64,000 nt of DNA from JAIPEI01 sp041685835 (GTDB lineage Bacteria > Desulfobacterota > DSM-4660 > Desulfatiglandales > HGW-15). Positions 23,515-32,950 of this stretch are shown piece by piece. A program made the position numbers and the translations under genes. The notes below the pieces were generated by a model, which saw only the letters and a program-made list of their open reading frames with translations, was not told where the DNA came from and searched no databases. Where the stretch lies: the NCBI GenBank assembly GCA_041685835.1, contig JAWLEX010000001.1:11794-75793 (forward strand). The letters run 5' to 3'. How positions within the stretch are numbered: position 1 is the stretch's first letter; the number at the start of each line of letters is the position of its first letter.

Positions 23515-24429
23515 ATGGAAATCGACCATTCGTCGGGGGAGGGCGGGGTATTCCGTTCCGGGTTCATCGCCCTGGTGGGTCCGCCCAACGCAGGGAAGTC
23601 CACACTCATGAACCGTATACTCGGCCGTAAAGTGGCGATCGTCTCTCCTAAGCCACAGACCACCCGTAACCGGATTGCCGGGATCTGCCACGGCGAGGAT
23701 TTCCAGATAGTTTTCATGGACACACCCGGCATGCATCGGGCCCGAACCGCGCTTCATCGGAGCATGGTGGCCTCAGCGCGGGAGGCCTTCCATGAGGTGG
23801 ACCTGGTGGCCGTATTGATCGAGAGAGCGAAGCCCGACGACCCCGACATCGACTTGCTCCTTTCGCAGTTGAGGCAGACCCGGAAACCGGCCGTCCTGGT
23901 CATCAACAAGATCGACACCGGCCCCAGGGAGACCCTGCTTCCCATAATGGATAACTACTCCGGTCGCTATCCGTTCGGTGCCATAGTGCCGATATCAGCC
24001 CTTACCGGGGAAGGCGTAGAAGATCTCCTCGAGGAGTTAAAGTCCCGCCTAACGCCGGGCCCCCCGTTTTTCCCGGACGACATGGACACTGACCGGTCCG
24101 AAGCGTTCATGGCGGCCGAGATCATTCGGGAGAAAATTTACCTTACAGTACAACAAGAAATCCCCTACTCAGCGGCGGTCACGGTGGACGTCCTTGAGGA
24201 ACGGCCCCAAAAGGGGATCTTGTACATTGCAGGCCGGATTCATGTGGAGACCCCGGGCCAGAAGAAAATCCTGGTGGGCCGGGGCGGAAGCGTGATCAAG
24301 ACGTTGGGCGAAAAGGCGCGGAAGGAGCTGGAAGCCCGGTTGGCGACCCGCGTTTACCTGGACCTCACGGTCCGTGTGGAGAAGAAGTGGAGCCGGGACA
24401 CGCGGTCACTGCGGCGCCTCGGATACTAA
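23515..24429 (+). CDS. era: GTPase Era
   Basis: 304-residue Era, which assists 16S rRNA maturation and 30S assembly. GTPase motifs: G1 GPPNAGKST (about residues 22-30), G3 DTPG, G4 NKID; the C-terminal KH domain has GQKKILVGRGGSVIKTLGEK. ATG 23515 follows AAAGG seven bases upstream; the TTG at 23500 is not needed. A clear terminator follows within 3 bases of the stop. Confidence 0.96.
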   Translation: MEIDHSSGEGGVFRSGFIALVGPPNAGKSTLMNRILGRKVAIVSPKPQTTRNRIAGICHGEDFQIVFMDTPGMHRARTALHRSMVASAREAFHEVDLVAVLIERAKPDDPDIDLLLSQLRQTRKPAVLVINKIDTGPRETLLPIMDNYSGRYPFGAIVPISALTGEGVEDLLEELKSRLTPGPPFFPDDMDTDRSEAFMAAEIIREKIYLTVQQEIPYSAAVTVDVLEERPQKGILYIAGRIHVETPGQKKILVGRGGSVIKTLGEKARKELEARLATRVYLDLTVRVEKKWSRDTRSLRRLGY

Positions 24430-24431
24430 AA

Positions 24432-24468
24432 AAAACCAACCCCGGGAGATGGGTTGGTTTTCTTTTTT
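24432..24468 (+). terminator. Intrinsic terminator after era
   Basis: A perfect stem aaaccaaccc / gggttggttt with a 7-base loop (ccgggagat region) is followed by TCTTTTTT. It closes the rnc-radical SAM-era unit. Confidence 0.92.
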
Positions 24469-24705
24469 AAGAGGAAAGAGTTCGTTTTCTGATTTCGACT
24501 TCCTGTAATGCAACAGCCTTGCCAAAAAAAGCCTTCTTTGCTAACCGATTGATATTTAAGCCATATTTTTCTTAATGCCTCGACCTCTTTTCTTGCGGTG
24601 CCCGGAATCTGTTACGATATTGTAACCGTTGGAGGAGGAGGCCAAGGCATTTTTCCCCAACATGCTGATTTAGATAGCTAAAATGCTGTTACAATTTTTG
24701 GGCTT

Positions 24706-26079
24706 CTAAGTGCCCAAACCGTACTTGTTCATCTTGTAGTGCATAACCCTTCGACTGATCCCCAGCATCGCCGCGGCCTTGCTTTGGACGTTGTCACAGT
24801 ACTCCAACGCCCTTTGAATCAGTTTTTCCTCTATTTTTTCAACGGCTTCTGGTAGCGGCATGTCCGGGGGCACGAGGTTGTTCAGATCGATGCCCTCTCC
24901 TGTGTCCCTGGGTTCCAGAAGGTGCTCCGGCAGTTCCTTTGCGCCGATTGTGTGACCGGATTTCAGGATGAGGGCCCGCTCGATCACGTTCTCCAGCTCG
25001 CGGACGTTGCCGGGCCAGGAGTATTCATAAAGCGCTTTCCAGGCCTCCTGGCTAAGTTGAATTTTGTCCCTTTCCTCCTCTTCCACATACTTATCGATAA
25101 AGTGCTTGACCAGGAGGGGGATGTCTTCCACTCGCTCCTTGAGAGAAGGGACCTTGATGTGCATCACGTTGAGACGGTAAAAGAGATCCTCCCGAAAGAG
25201 GTCGTTGGCCACGTCCTCATTGATGTTGCGATTGGAGGCCGAGAGCACCCGCACATCCACCTTGATCGTGCGCGTCCCTCCCACCCTCTCGAACTCCATC
25301 TCCTGAAGCACGCGCAAAAGCTTGACCTGTAGTGAAGGGGGCATCTCGCCCACCTCATCCAGGAACAGGGTCCCGCCGTCGGCGACCTCGAACCGGCCCT
25401 TTTTCATGGCGGCAGCCCCGGTGAAGGCACCCTTTTCGTGCCCGAACAGTTCGCTTTCGAGCAGGGTCTCTGTCAATGCTCCGCAGTTGATGGATACGAA
25501 CGGACGGTTGCTTCGGGGGCTGTTGTAGTGGATCGCCTTGGCGATGAGTTCCTTGCCCGTGCCGGAAGATCCGGTGATCAGCACGGAAGCCCTGGTCTTG
25601 GAGACCTTTCCCACCAGGTCGAAGATCGCCTGCATGGGCTTGCTCTTGCCTATGATGTTGTCGAATCGGTACCGGGAGAGCAGTTCATCGTTGAGCCGCT
25701 GGTTTTCGCGGAGGAGCCGGTGGTTCTCGAGGGCCTTCTTTACGGTCAGCTTGAGCTCCTCGTTCCGGAACGGCTTGGTGATGTAATCGAAGGCCTGCTT
25801 CTTCATCGCTTCCACGGCCATCTCGATGGTGCCGTAGGCGGTCATCATTATCAGTGGCAAATAGGGGTCGATCTTCTTTACTTCCTCGAGCAGTTCCATG
25901 CCGCTCATACCAGGCATTTTCATGTCCGTGATGATCAGATCAACCTCCGCCTCGCGGACCTGGCGCAGGGCTTCCCGTGCGGTCCCGGCCGTCAGTATTT
26001 CATAGCCTTCGGGCCCGAGAAGGGCCTCAAGGACCACCAGGTAGTTTTTTTCGTCGTCAACGATCAGGATGGTTTCCAT
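24706..26079 (-). CDS. Sigma-54-dependent response regulator (NtrC family)
   Basis: 457-residue activator of sigma-54 RNA polymerase. Receiver domain with phospho-acceptor Asp in LIITDMKMPGMSG (about residue 53); AAA+ domain with Walker A GSSGTGKELIAKAIHY, the sigma-54 contact loop GAFTGAAAMK, and Walker B DGGTLFLDEVGEMP; C-terminal Fis-type helix-turn-helix KAAAMLGISRRVMHYKMNKY. It overlaps the histidine kinase gene by 16 bases, so the two form a cognate pair. Target genes are not identified; no sigma-54 promoter was recognised in the flanking gaps. Confidence 0.95.
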   Translation of the reverse strand: METILIVDDEKNYLVVLEALLGPEGYEILTAGTAREALRQVREAEVDLIITDMKMPGMSGMELLEEVKKIDPYLPLIMMTAYGTIEMAVEAMKKQAFDYITKPFRNEELKLTVKKALENHRLLRENQRLNDELLSRYRFDNIIGKSKPMQAIFDLVGKVSKTRASVLITGSSGTGKELIAKAIHYNSPRSNRPFVSINCGALTETLLESELFGHEKGAFTGAAAMKKGRFEVADGGTLFLDEVGEMPPSLQVKLLRVLQEMEFERVGGTRTIKVDVRVLSASNRNINEDVANDLFREDLFYRLNVMHIKVPSLKERVEDIPLLVKHFIDKYVEEEERDKIQLSQEAWKALYEYSWPGNVRELENVIERALILKSGHTIGAKELPEHLLEPRDTGEGIDLNNLVPPDMPLPEAVEKIEEKLIQRALEYCDNVQSKAAAMLGISRRVMHYKMNKYGLGT

Positions 26080-27575
26080 TGCTGGGGCTCCTTGGGGAGT
26101 TGGATAACGACCCTGGTTCCCTTTCCGGTTTCGCTGTGGATTGCGATCACGCCGTTGTGGCCTTCCACGATTTTCCTGACGATAGAGAGGCCGAGTCCGG
26201 TCCCCCTCTCCTTGGTTGTGAAAAAGGGGTTGAAGAGCTTTCTCAGGCTCTCTTCCGGAATGCCGTTACCCTGGTCCTCAATTTCCACCCTCAAGGCTTT
26301 GGGCTCCTCAGTGAGGCGGACTTCAATGACGCCCCCCTTTTCCTGAGCCTGGATTGCATTGATCAGGATGTTCAGAAAGGCGCGGTGCAGGAGATTCGGG
26401 TCGGCCTTTAGGCTGCAGGTCCGCCCGTCCAGGTTGTGGGTGATTTGAATCCCATGCTTATCCAGTTCCGGTTTCAGGAAGGACAGATTTTTCTCGAGTA
26501 CGTCCACCAGGGAAACATCGCGAAAGTCGGGGGACTGCGGTCGCGCAAAGTCCAGGAATTCCATGACGATCCCGTTCAGGCGCACCGACTCCTCTCGAAT
26601 CACTCCTGACAGGCGTCGCTGGGTCTCATCGGCGCCCGGCAGGCCGGCCATGAGTTCGGCCGTGCTCTGGATGATTCCGAGCGGGTTCTTGATTTCATGG
26701 GAGACTCCCGCCACCATCTCGCCCAGTGCGGCCAAACGCTCGGCCTGGTGAAGCTGTTCCTCCAACTCCCGCCGTTCGCGGGCGCGCTCTTCGATGAGGG
26801 TTTCCGCCTTTCGAACTATCAAAAGAAGCGCCAGGAAAATCGCGCCCATGATCAGTATGGAAAGACCGAAAACCAGGTACTGGAACCTCGCGATGGATTC
26901 GTACTGCTCGCCCATGTCCTGAATGATCTCGAATACTCCGGCCACATAGCTTCTTGACCCCAGGAACGGGTGGGTGCCCCGGAAGGGAATGTAGGTCCGC
27001 AGCTTGTGTTCCCCTGATATGGGATTGAACTCCAGGTCCCATAGGGCTTCCTTTTCGGAGATCATGCGTGAAGAGCTCTCCCCGTCCACAGCCTCTTCGT
27101 ATCCGGGGGTCCTTTTTACCTCCTCTCCGATGAGCCTGGGATCGGTGCTGTATGCGATAACCCCTTTTTCGATGTCGTAAATGTTTACGAGATCGATCTT
27201 CAGCCCGTGAATCGTATTTTGGACGACGCGGTCCATCAGGGCCTGCTGGTCCTCGTCCCTGAGCCGGATCTGGCCGTATCGACGGAGGACGGGTGTGGCG
27301 AAGTTCTGAAAGACTTGGTGATTAAGGTTCTGTCCTACGATCAGCGCATAGTCCTCATAGCTTCCGAGCAGGATCTCCTTCGCTTTCTGCGAGATGGCAA
27401 GGGAAAAGGGAAAGCTGAATATGACCAGCACGATAAAGCTCGCCGAGGCGAAGAATTTCACCAGCCTGAACTGTTTGCCTTCGGGGAGCCGGTTGTTGTG
27501 ATTTGTTGACAATTCTTTCACCCGTCCCGGGAGTAGACGCTCGAGGAAATCGACGGTGGACAACGCGAACCGCAT
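26064..27575 (-). CDS. Membrane sensor histidine kinase
   Basis: 503-residue kinase for the adjacent NtrC-type regulator. One membrane helix at about 42-62 (FIVLVIFSFPFSLA), a periplasmic sensor part of about 150 residues, a second helix at about 225-248 (VFGLSILIMGAIFLALLLIV), a coiled-coil linker (ERARERRELEEQLHQAERLA), the phospho-acceptor His in GVSHEIKNPLG, and the ATPase boxes NILINAIQA, DQGNGIPEE and GTGLGLSIVRKIVE. The signal is unknown. The first ~40 residues before helix 1 may be overlong, since several internal starts exist. Confidence 0.93.
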   Translation of the reverse strand: MRFALSTVDFLERLLPGRVKELSTNHNNRLPEGKQFRLVKFFASASFIVLVIFSFPFSLAISQKAKEILLGSYEDYALIVGQNLNHQVFQNFATPVLRRYGQIRLRDEDQQALMDRVVQNTIHGLKIDLVNIYDIEKGVIAYSTDPRLIGEEVKRTPGYEEAVDGESSSRMISEKEALWDLEFNPISGEHKLRTYIPFRGTHPFLGSRSYVAGVFEIIQDMGEQYESIARFQYLVFGLSILIMGAIFLALLLIVRKAETLIEERARERRELEEQLHQAERLAALGEMVAGVSHEIKNPLGIIQSTAELMAGLPGADETQRRLSGVIREESVRLNGIVMEFLDFARPQSPDFRDVSLVDVLEKNLSFLKPELDKHGIQITHNLDGRTCSLKADPNLLHRAFLNILINAIQAQEKGGVIEVRLTEEPKALRVEIEDQGNGIPEESLRKLFNPFFTTKERGTGLGLSIVRKIVEGHNGVIAIHSETGKGTRVVIQLPKEPQQWKPS

Positions 27576-27743
27576 TGCCTATCATCGAATGGAACAATCG
27601 GCCCAAGCCAACAAGTTGACGCTTCCCCGCCGCACGGTTTCCGGCTTGTTATATCACCATCCTGCAAGGCGGTAAACCCTGGGTTGCATCTGCGACAGGG
27701 CTGATTTGTTATCGTTTCTTCAACCTGCGAGGCCCAATTCGCC

Positions 27744-29024
27744 ATGGCGCCAACTAAAGGAGACAAAGAGGCCCCTTTTCTGCTTTATGCCGATGACCGG
27801 GGCCGGCTCCTCGAGCATCCGTTTCTCCGCATGGCCGGTTTCTCGGGGTATGAGCCGTTTCCCCTGGAGGAGGCCGACCTTGTCCCCGTGCCGGAGTACA
27901 GCAAGATGTTTTTCCTTCCCGGATGTCCACCGGTGGGCGTGGACCCGGACACCGGGCGATACGAAATCCTGGAGGAGGCCCGCGTGGGGCGATGCTACGC
28001 CGTGGCGGCCTTTCTCGAGCCCGGGATCGTACGCACCCATCTCCCTGCATCGGATTGCCGGGACAAGGATACCGTGCTTCCCACCTGGGCGTACACGGCG
28101 GTCGGGTTCCGTGACGGGGCCTGCTGGGCCGCGGGTTTTAGAGTGGAGGAAAACCCCCGGTGGGACCCCCGGAATTACGATGACCGGGAACTCATTCCCG
28201 CCATGGAGACCTACAGGCTCGACCACGATGGTCCCCTGGTGGAGCACCTGGCCCACTGCGCCACGAGCAACCACTGCTTTGCTGCCAAGAACCTATTTCT
28301 GAGGAGGTGGGAGGCGCCCCTGCCGGTGAGCCGGGCCTGCAATGCGGCCTGCCTGGGGTGCCTGTCCCTCCAGCCCGACGCGGGCTGCGAGGCCTCCCAT
28401 CAGCGGATATCGTTCAAACCGTCGGTGGAGGAGATAGCCTCTCTGGCCGTGGACCACCTGGAGGCCTCGCCCAGGGCGATCGTGAGCTTCGGCCAGGGTT
28501 GCGAAGGGGAGCCGCTCACCGAACATGAGCTGATCGCGGAGAGCATTCGAAGGATTCGCAAACGGACGGATCGAGGGACCATCAACCTGAACACCAACGG
28601 GAGCATGCCGGATCGAGTGCGTGAGATCGCAAAGAGCGGACTGGATTCGATTCGCATCAGCATGAACAGCGCCAGGCCCGCATTCTACCGGGCTTACTAC
28701 AATCCGCAGGGATACGACTTCGACGATGTGATCGAGTCCGTTAGGATGTCTCACGAAATGGGGCTCTACACCATGATCAACTACCTGGTCTTCCCCGGGG
28801 TCTCGGACCAGGAGGCGGAGGTGGAGGCCTTAAAGGAAATGATCGCCGGGACCGGGGCCCAGTTCCTCCACCTCAAGAACCTGTGCATCGATTCCCAGCT
28901 ATACCTCGAGAGCATGCCCCAGGACCATTCTCCGGTCCTGGGGGTGCGACGTATGGCGTCCGAACTGACCAGGGTGTTTCCCGACTTGTCCCTGGGTTAC
29001 TTCAACCAGGCCGTCCGCGACTGA
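27744..29024 (+). CDS. Radical SAM protein with a distinct N-terminal domain
   Basis: 426-residue protein. The SAM-cluster motif SRACNAACLGCLSLQ (CX3CX2C) lies at about residues 199-206, unusually far from the N-terminus, and is followed by a normal TIM-barrel pattern: SFGQGCEGEPL, TINLNTNGSMPD, SIRISMNSARPAFYRAYYNP, MINYLVFPGVSD. The first 190 residues form a separate domain with many aromatic and acidic residues and Cys/His in HCATSNHCFAAKN. No auxiliary-cluster (SPASM) motif is evident. Substrate unknown. It converges with purD (8-base gap) and stands alone otherwise. The ribosome site is weak. Confidence 0.78.
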   Translation: MAPTKGDKEAPFLLYADDRGRLLEHPFLRMAGFSGYEPFPLEEADLVPVPEYSKMFFLPGCPPVGVDPDTGRYEILEEARVGRCYAVAAFLEPGIVRTHLPASDCRDKDTVLPTWAYTAVGFRDGACWAAGFRVEENPRWDPRNYDDRELIPAMETYRLDHDGPLVEHLAHCATSNHCFAAKNLFLRRWEAPLPVSRACNAACLGCLSLQPDAGCEASHQRISFKPSVEEIASLAVDHLEASPRAIVSFGQGCEGEPLTEHELIAESIRRIRKRTDRGTINLNTNGSMPDRVREIAKSGLDSIRISMNSARPAFYRAYYNPQGYDFDDVIESVRMSHEMGLYTMINYLVFPGVSDQEAEVEALKEMIAGTGAQFLHLKNLCIDSQLYLESMPQDHSPVLGVRRMASELTRVFPDLSLGYFNQAVRD

Positions 29025-29032
29025 TTTGCGGC

Positions 29033-30322
29033 CTAAGCCTCCTTTTCCCGGGCTACGGCCCGGTATCCGATGTCGGTTCGAAAATAGGCCCCTTCCCACG
29101 TGATCCGCCGGGCCTGTTCGTAGGCCCTCGACTGGGCCTCCGCCACGCTCCGGCCGAGGGCGGTCACGCAGAGGACGCGCCCCCCGCTGGTGACGACCCG
29201 GCCGTCCTGTATGGCCGTGCCGGCATGAAAGACCTTGAGATCGTCCGGTTCGTCCTCCGGAAGGCCGCTGATGGGGTCTCCCTTGCGGTAGGACTCTGGA
29301 TAGCCGCCCGCGGCCATCACCACTCCCAGGGACGCGCGCTCGTCCCACTCCGCCTCTAACCGGCCCAAGGTCCCGTCCAGGGCTGCGTTAGAGAGTTCAG
29401 TGAGGTCTGAGCGCAGACGCAGCAATATGGGCTGGGTTTCGGGGTCCCCGAACCGGCAGTTGTACTCCAGCACCCGGGGCACCCCGTCGCCGCCTATCAT
29501 GAGGCCCGCATAGAGGAAGCCCTGGTAAGGGTGCCCGTCAGCGGCCATTCCCCGGACCGTGGGCTCTATCACCTCGACCATTATCCGCTCGAATACCTCG
29601 GGGGTTACCACAGGTGCCGGGGAGTAGGCGCCCATGCCTCCGGTGTTGGGGCCGGCGTCTCCATTATCCCGTGCCTTGTGGTCCTGGGATGTGGCCAGGG
29701 GCAGGATGCCCTTGCCGTCCACCATGACGATGAAGCTGGCTTCCTCTCCGACGAGGAGTTCCTCGATGACGATCGTTCGCCCGGCATCTCCAAAGTCACG
29801 TCCCGACAGCATTCCCTCGGCCGCCTCCAGGGCTTCCTGTTCGGTGCGGGCCAGAATCACGCCCTTTCCGGCTGCCAGCCCGTCCGCCTTCACCACGATG
29901 GGGGCGCCCCGCTCGCGGATGTAACGCCTTGCCGGCTCCAGCTCCCGGAAAACGGCGTACTCGGCCGTTGGAATGCCGTGCCTGTGCATGAAGTCTTTGG
30001 TGAAGGCCTTGGATCCTTCGAGCCGGGCGGCGGCCCGTGTGGGACCGAGACAGCGGAGACCGGCCCGGTCGAAAGAGTCCCTTATCCCCGCCACCAGTGG
30101 GGCCTCGGGTCCTACGATGGTGAGCCCTACATCCTGATCCTGCGCGATGTGTATGAGACCCTCGATGTCCGTTGCCTGTACGGGTATGTTTTCGACTCCG
30201 TGTTCCCGTGCCGTGCCGGCATTACCGGGAGCCACGAGGACCCTGCGGACATGGTCCGATCGCGCGATTTTCCAGGCCAGGGCGTGCTCACGCCCGCCGC
30301 CGCCGACGATCATCACGTTCAT
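29033..30322 (-). CDS. purD: Phosphoribosylamine--glycine ligase
   Basis: 429-residue PurD (GAR synthetase), second step of purine biosynthesis: phosphoribosylamine plus glycine plus ATP to GAR. It begins MNVMIVGGGGREHALAWKIA and has the ATP-grasp elements PIVVKADGLAAGKGVI and FIVMVDGKGILPLATSQDHK, and EYNCRFGDPETQP with metal ligands. The start at 30322 follows AAGGAG; the six residues of the longer frame are unsupported. Length is usual. Confidence 0.96.
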   Translation of the reverse strand: MNVMIVGGGGREHALAWKIARSDHVRRVLVAPGNAGTAREHGVENIPVQATDIEGLIHIAQDQDVGLTIVGPEAPLVAGIRDSFDRAGLRCLGPTRAAARLEGSKAFTKDFMHRHGIPTAEYAVFRELEPARRYIRERGAPIVVKADGLAAGKGVILARTEQEALEAAEGMLSGRDFGDAGRTIVIEELLVGEEASFIVMVDGKGILPLATSQDHKARDNGDAGPNTGGMGAYSPAPVVTPEVFERIMVEVIEPTVRGMAADGHPYQGFLYAGLMIGGDGVPRVLEYNCRFGDPETQPILLRLRSDLTELSNAALDGTLGRLEAEWDERASLGVVMAAGGYPESYRKGDPISGLPEDEPDDLKVFHAGTAIQDGRVVTSGGRVLCVTALGRSVAEAQSRAYEQARRITWEGAYFRTDIGYRAVAREKEA

Positions 30323-30609
30323 GGGAACTCCTTTCCACAATCGGTTTTTTTGAGAGTAACATCCCTTTATTCTTTAGCTTCCCACCTTCACCCCTCACAC
30401 TCACCTTTTCTTGACGGTGATGGGACGATGCATATTTTCGAGGTAAATGATTTATTGAGCAACTGATTTCTGTTGTCATGAGTGGGATTTTGCGATTTAA
30501 TTATTATCCGGCTGAAGCGAAGCAGAAAAGTCCATGAAGCCACAGGTGGCGTATACATTGACGGCTTTCTTAACTGCAGCGGCCGGGCGACATGCTTGAG
30601 GGGTTGTAT

Positions 30610-31479
30610 ATGCGGTCTCGGGACATGCTGGCGTTTGTTGCGCTCTTCGTGCTTGTATGGATGATCGGGTGTTCGTCCGAAGACCCCCCTCCACCGACTC
30701 AGGACCCCGAGGTGGTCAAGAGATCCATCGAGCCGCTTTCTAAATCTGCTTCCGTGGACGTGAGGACTGAGGAGCAAGAAAAACCGGCCGCGAATATGAC
30801 TAAACCGGTTGCGTCCGGGGTCACGGCGCTCCGGGAATCGGCGATTGGGGCCCTGGGGGGCGGCGGGACGGATTCACGGATTGAGTTGACGGGCCTGGAA
30901 ACGCCTTCCAGGCTGCTTCCGGGGACAAAGTATGAGAAGGCCGATCCTGTGCCCCTGCCGGATGAGGGGGAATACATTGCCCTCCCGGGGGACTCCCTGG
31001 CCGTGATCGCCGGCCGCAAAGACGTGTTCGGAGATCCGCTCAAATGGATTGTGCTCTACCAATTGAACCGGGGCAAACTGGAAGGGCTTGTCCTGGATGA
31101 ACGGCTTCCTGAACGCCCGGTCCCCGAGGGGACCCGGCTTCGATACAGCTTAACGGAAGAGGAAACCAGGCGGGTCGAGGCGGCTTCGGATCGGACGTGG
31201 GTCGTCAACGTGGTTTCTTCCATCACAGCGGACCGTATCGATGGGCCTGCTGTTCAGCTCCTGGAGAAGGGCTATCCTGTCTACATCAGCCGGGCTACGG
31301 TGGATGCTCAGAAGTGGATGCGGCTCAGGGTAGGGTTTTTCAATGACCGGGAATCGGCCGTGAAGGAGGGGGAGAAGCTCCAGGGTGTTCTGCAGCAGGA
31401 CGATTCATGGCCCGTGAGGATCGGGCAGGAGGAAATAGCCGAATATGCAGATCTGTTGAGGCCTCTTTATGAGGGATGA
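30610..31479 (+). CDS. Lipoprotein with LysM-like and SPOR-like domains
   Basis: 289-residue protein. A signal peptide ends in a lipobox-like FVLVWMIGCSSEDPPPP, so it is probably a lipoprotein with a proline-rich start. About residues 115-175 resemble a LysM-type module (GDSLAVIAGRKDVFGDPLKW and LYQLNRGKLE). The C-terminal 85 residues (WVVNVVSSITADRIDGPAVQ, RLRVGFFNDRESAVKEGEKL) fit the SPOR fold that binds peptidoglycan with bare glycan strands. A cell-envelope role in the periplasm is likely. ATG 30610 is preceded by GAGGGG; TTG 30592 is an alternative. Confidence 0.75.
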   Translation: MRSRDMLAFVALFVLVWMIGCSSEDPPPPTQDPEVVKRSIEPLSKSASVDVRTEEQEKPAANMTKPVASGVTALRESAIGALGGGGTDSRIELTGLETPSRLLPGTKYEKADPVPLPDEGEYIALPGDSLAVIAGRKDVFGDPLKWIVLYQLNRGKLEGLVLDERLPERPVPEGTRLRYSLTEEETRRVEAASDRTWVVNVVSSITADRIDGPAVQLLEKGYPVYISRATVDAQKWMRLRVGFFNDRESAVKEGEKLQGVLQQDDSWPVRIGQEEIAEYADLLRPLYEG

Positions 31480-31564
31480 CTCGGGTGGAAGCACAAGGGG
31501 TGCCGGTGCCGGTTGTCTGTGTCTGTGGAAGTGGTGGGCCTGAAGATCTCTTAGTCCAATCAAG

Positions 31565-31634
31565 CCGCAAAAATCGCAAAGGCAATAATATCGTAAGGTT
31601 TTCTTGGCGCCTTGGCTTCTCAGCGAGAGATAAA
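31565..31634. repeat. Dispersed 'gcgtctttgcg' element, copy 1
   Basis: The stretch gcaaaaatcgcaaaggcaataat...ttttcttggcgccttggctt is closely similar, on the opposite strand, to 38087-38155. Related pieces occur at 54755-54815 and 56191-56260. Bases 31495-31535 just before it hold gttgtctgtgtctgtggaag units of the other short-repeat family. Confidence 0.7.
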
Positions 31635-31735
31635 ATGTTTAATGGGTCTATACGCTCTTGGTTGCGGCCAGGTCACGCCGAATTCGTCGTGGCGGAATAA
31701 ATGAGCGCAAGAAGGTGGGTGCGAGGTTGCAGGTG

Positions 31736-32950
31736 ATGAAGGGCAAGCGGGTCGTTCTGGGGGTGACAGGCGGCATTGCCGCATACAAGGCGGCGGAACT
31801 GGCCCGGATGCTGGTCAGAAACGGGGCCGAAACCAGGGTAGCCATGACAAAAAACGCTACTAACTTCGTCACCCCCTTGACATTTGAGGCCCTCACGGGA
31901 AACCGTGTGGTGTGGAACCAGTTCGACTCCCTGAATGACCCCATGGATCACATATCATGGGGGCAGGACGCGGATATCATCATCGTAGCACCGGCAACGG
32001 CCAACTTCCTGGCAAAGACGGCCCTGGGTATAGCAGACGATTTCCTGTCGACCATGATGGTTGCAGCCACGGCCCCTGTTCTCGTCTGCCCGGCCATGAA
32101 CGATCGTATGCTTGAGCACCCCGCGGTCCGGGAAAACCTGCATGTGCTTCGCAAAAGGGGGGTTGCCGTCATGGAGCCCGGCACCGGGGACCTGGCCTGC
32201 GGCACAGTCGGGCCGGGGCGGCTCCCGGAACCGGAAGACATCCTTGACAGGGCCCTGGCCGTTATCGCGCCCAAGGACCTCGAGGGCCGGACCATACTGA
32301 TTACGGCCGGCCCGACAATGGAGCCGATGGACCCCGTTCGGTTCATCTCCAACCGCTCCAGCGGCAAGATGGGATATGCCCTGGCCAGGATTGCCAGCCG
32401 AAGAGGGGCGTCGGTCATCCTCGTGAGCGGCCCCACGGGATTGAAGCCTCCTTCGGGCGTCACGTTTGTGGACGTTCGTTCCGCGGAAGAGATGAGGGCG
32501 GCGGTCCTGGAACACTGGACTACATGCGACGCCGTCATCAAGGCCGCCGCCGTTGCGGACTATCGGCCGCGGGAAGCCTCGGGGCGGAAAGTGAAAAAGG
32601 GGAAGGATGACCGGGTGCTGGAACTGGTCTGCAACCCGGACATCCTGGCCGAGCTGGGAAAAGAGCGGGAAGACGGGGCTTGCGTCCTGGTGGGATTTGC
32701 AGCGGAAACCGAATCGCTGTTGGAGAATGCGCAGGAAAAGCTTCAGAGAAAAAACGTGGATATGATAGTCGCCAACGACGTCTCGCGACCGGACGCGGGT
32801 TTTGATGTGGACACCAACCTCGTCAACATCCTCCACCGCGGCGGAGACGTGGAGACGTTGTCCATGATGACCAAGGAAGAGGTCGCCGACCGAATTCTGG
32901 ACAGGATATTGGAACTATGGAAGGACGGCCCACCCCTGAAGAGGAGTTGA
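31736..32950 (+). CDS. coaBC: CoaBC: phosphopantothenoylcysteine decarboxylase / synthetase
   Basis: 404-residue bifunctional coenzyme A enzyme. The flavin-dependent decarboxylase (CoaC) part is at about 1-185, with VLGVTGGIAAYKAAELAR, PATANFLAKTALGIADD and PAMNDRMLEHPAVREN; the CTP-dependent synthetase (CoaB) part follows, with ITAGPTMEPMDPVRFISNRS, SSGKMGYALA, and VIKAAAVADYRP. Active-site residues His and Asn/Cys of the decarboxylase appear in place. The family start MKGKRVVLGV is at 31736; the longer frame from 31658 is unsupported. It overlaps the glycosylase gene by 34 bases. Confidence 0.95.
   Translation: MKGKRVVLGVTGGIAAYKAAELARMLVRNGAETRVAMTKNATNFVTPLTFEALTGNRVVWNQFDSLNDPMDHISWGQDADIIIVAPATANFLAKTALGIADDFLSTMMVAATAPVLVCPAMNDRMLEHPAVRENLHVLRKRGVAVMEPGTGDLACGTVGPGRLPEPEDILDRALAVIAPKDLEGRTILITAGPTMEPMDPVRFISNRSSGKMGYALARIASRRGASVILVSGPTGLKPPSGVTFVDVRSAEEMRAAVLEHWTTCDAVIKAAAVADYRPREASGRKVKKGKDDRVLELVCNPDILAELGKEREDGACVLVGFAAETESLLENAQEKLQRKNVDMIVANDVSRPDAGFDVDTNLVNILHRGGDVETLSMMTKEEVADRILDRILELWKDGPPLKRS

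Noticed and set aside
24611..24626. Palindrome gttac-gatatt-gtaac as an operator
   Set aside because: It lies between the 3' ends of two converging genes, where an operator has no promoter to act on; probably chance.
24697..24718. Hairpin at the end of the response regulator gene as a terminator
   Set aside because: On the minus strand the stem tttgggc/gcccaaa is followed by A-rich, not T-rich, sequence, so it does not fit an intrinsic terminator.
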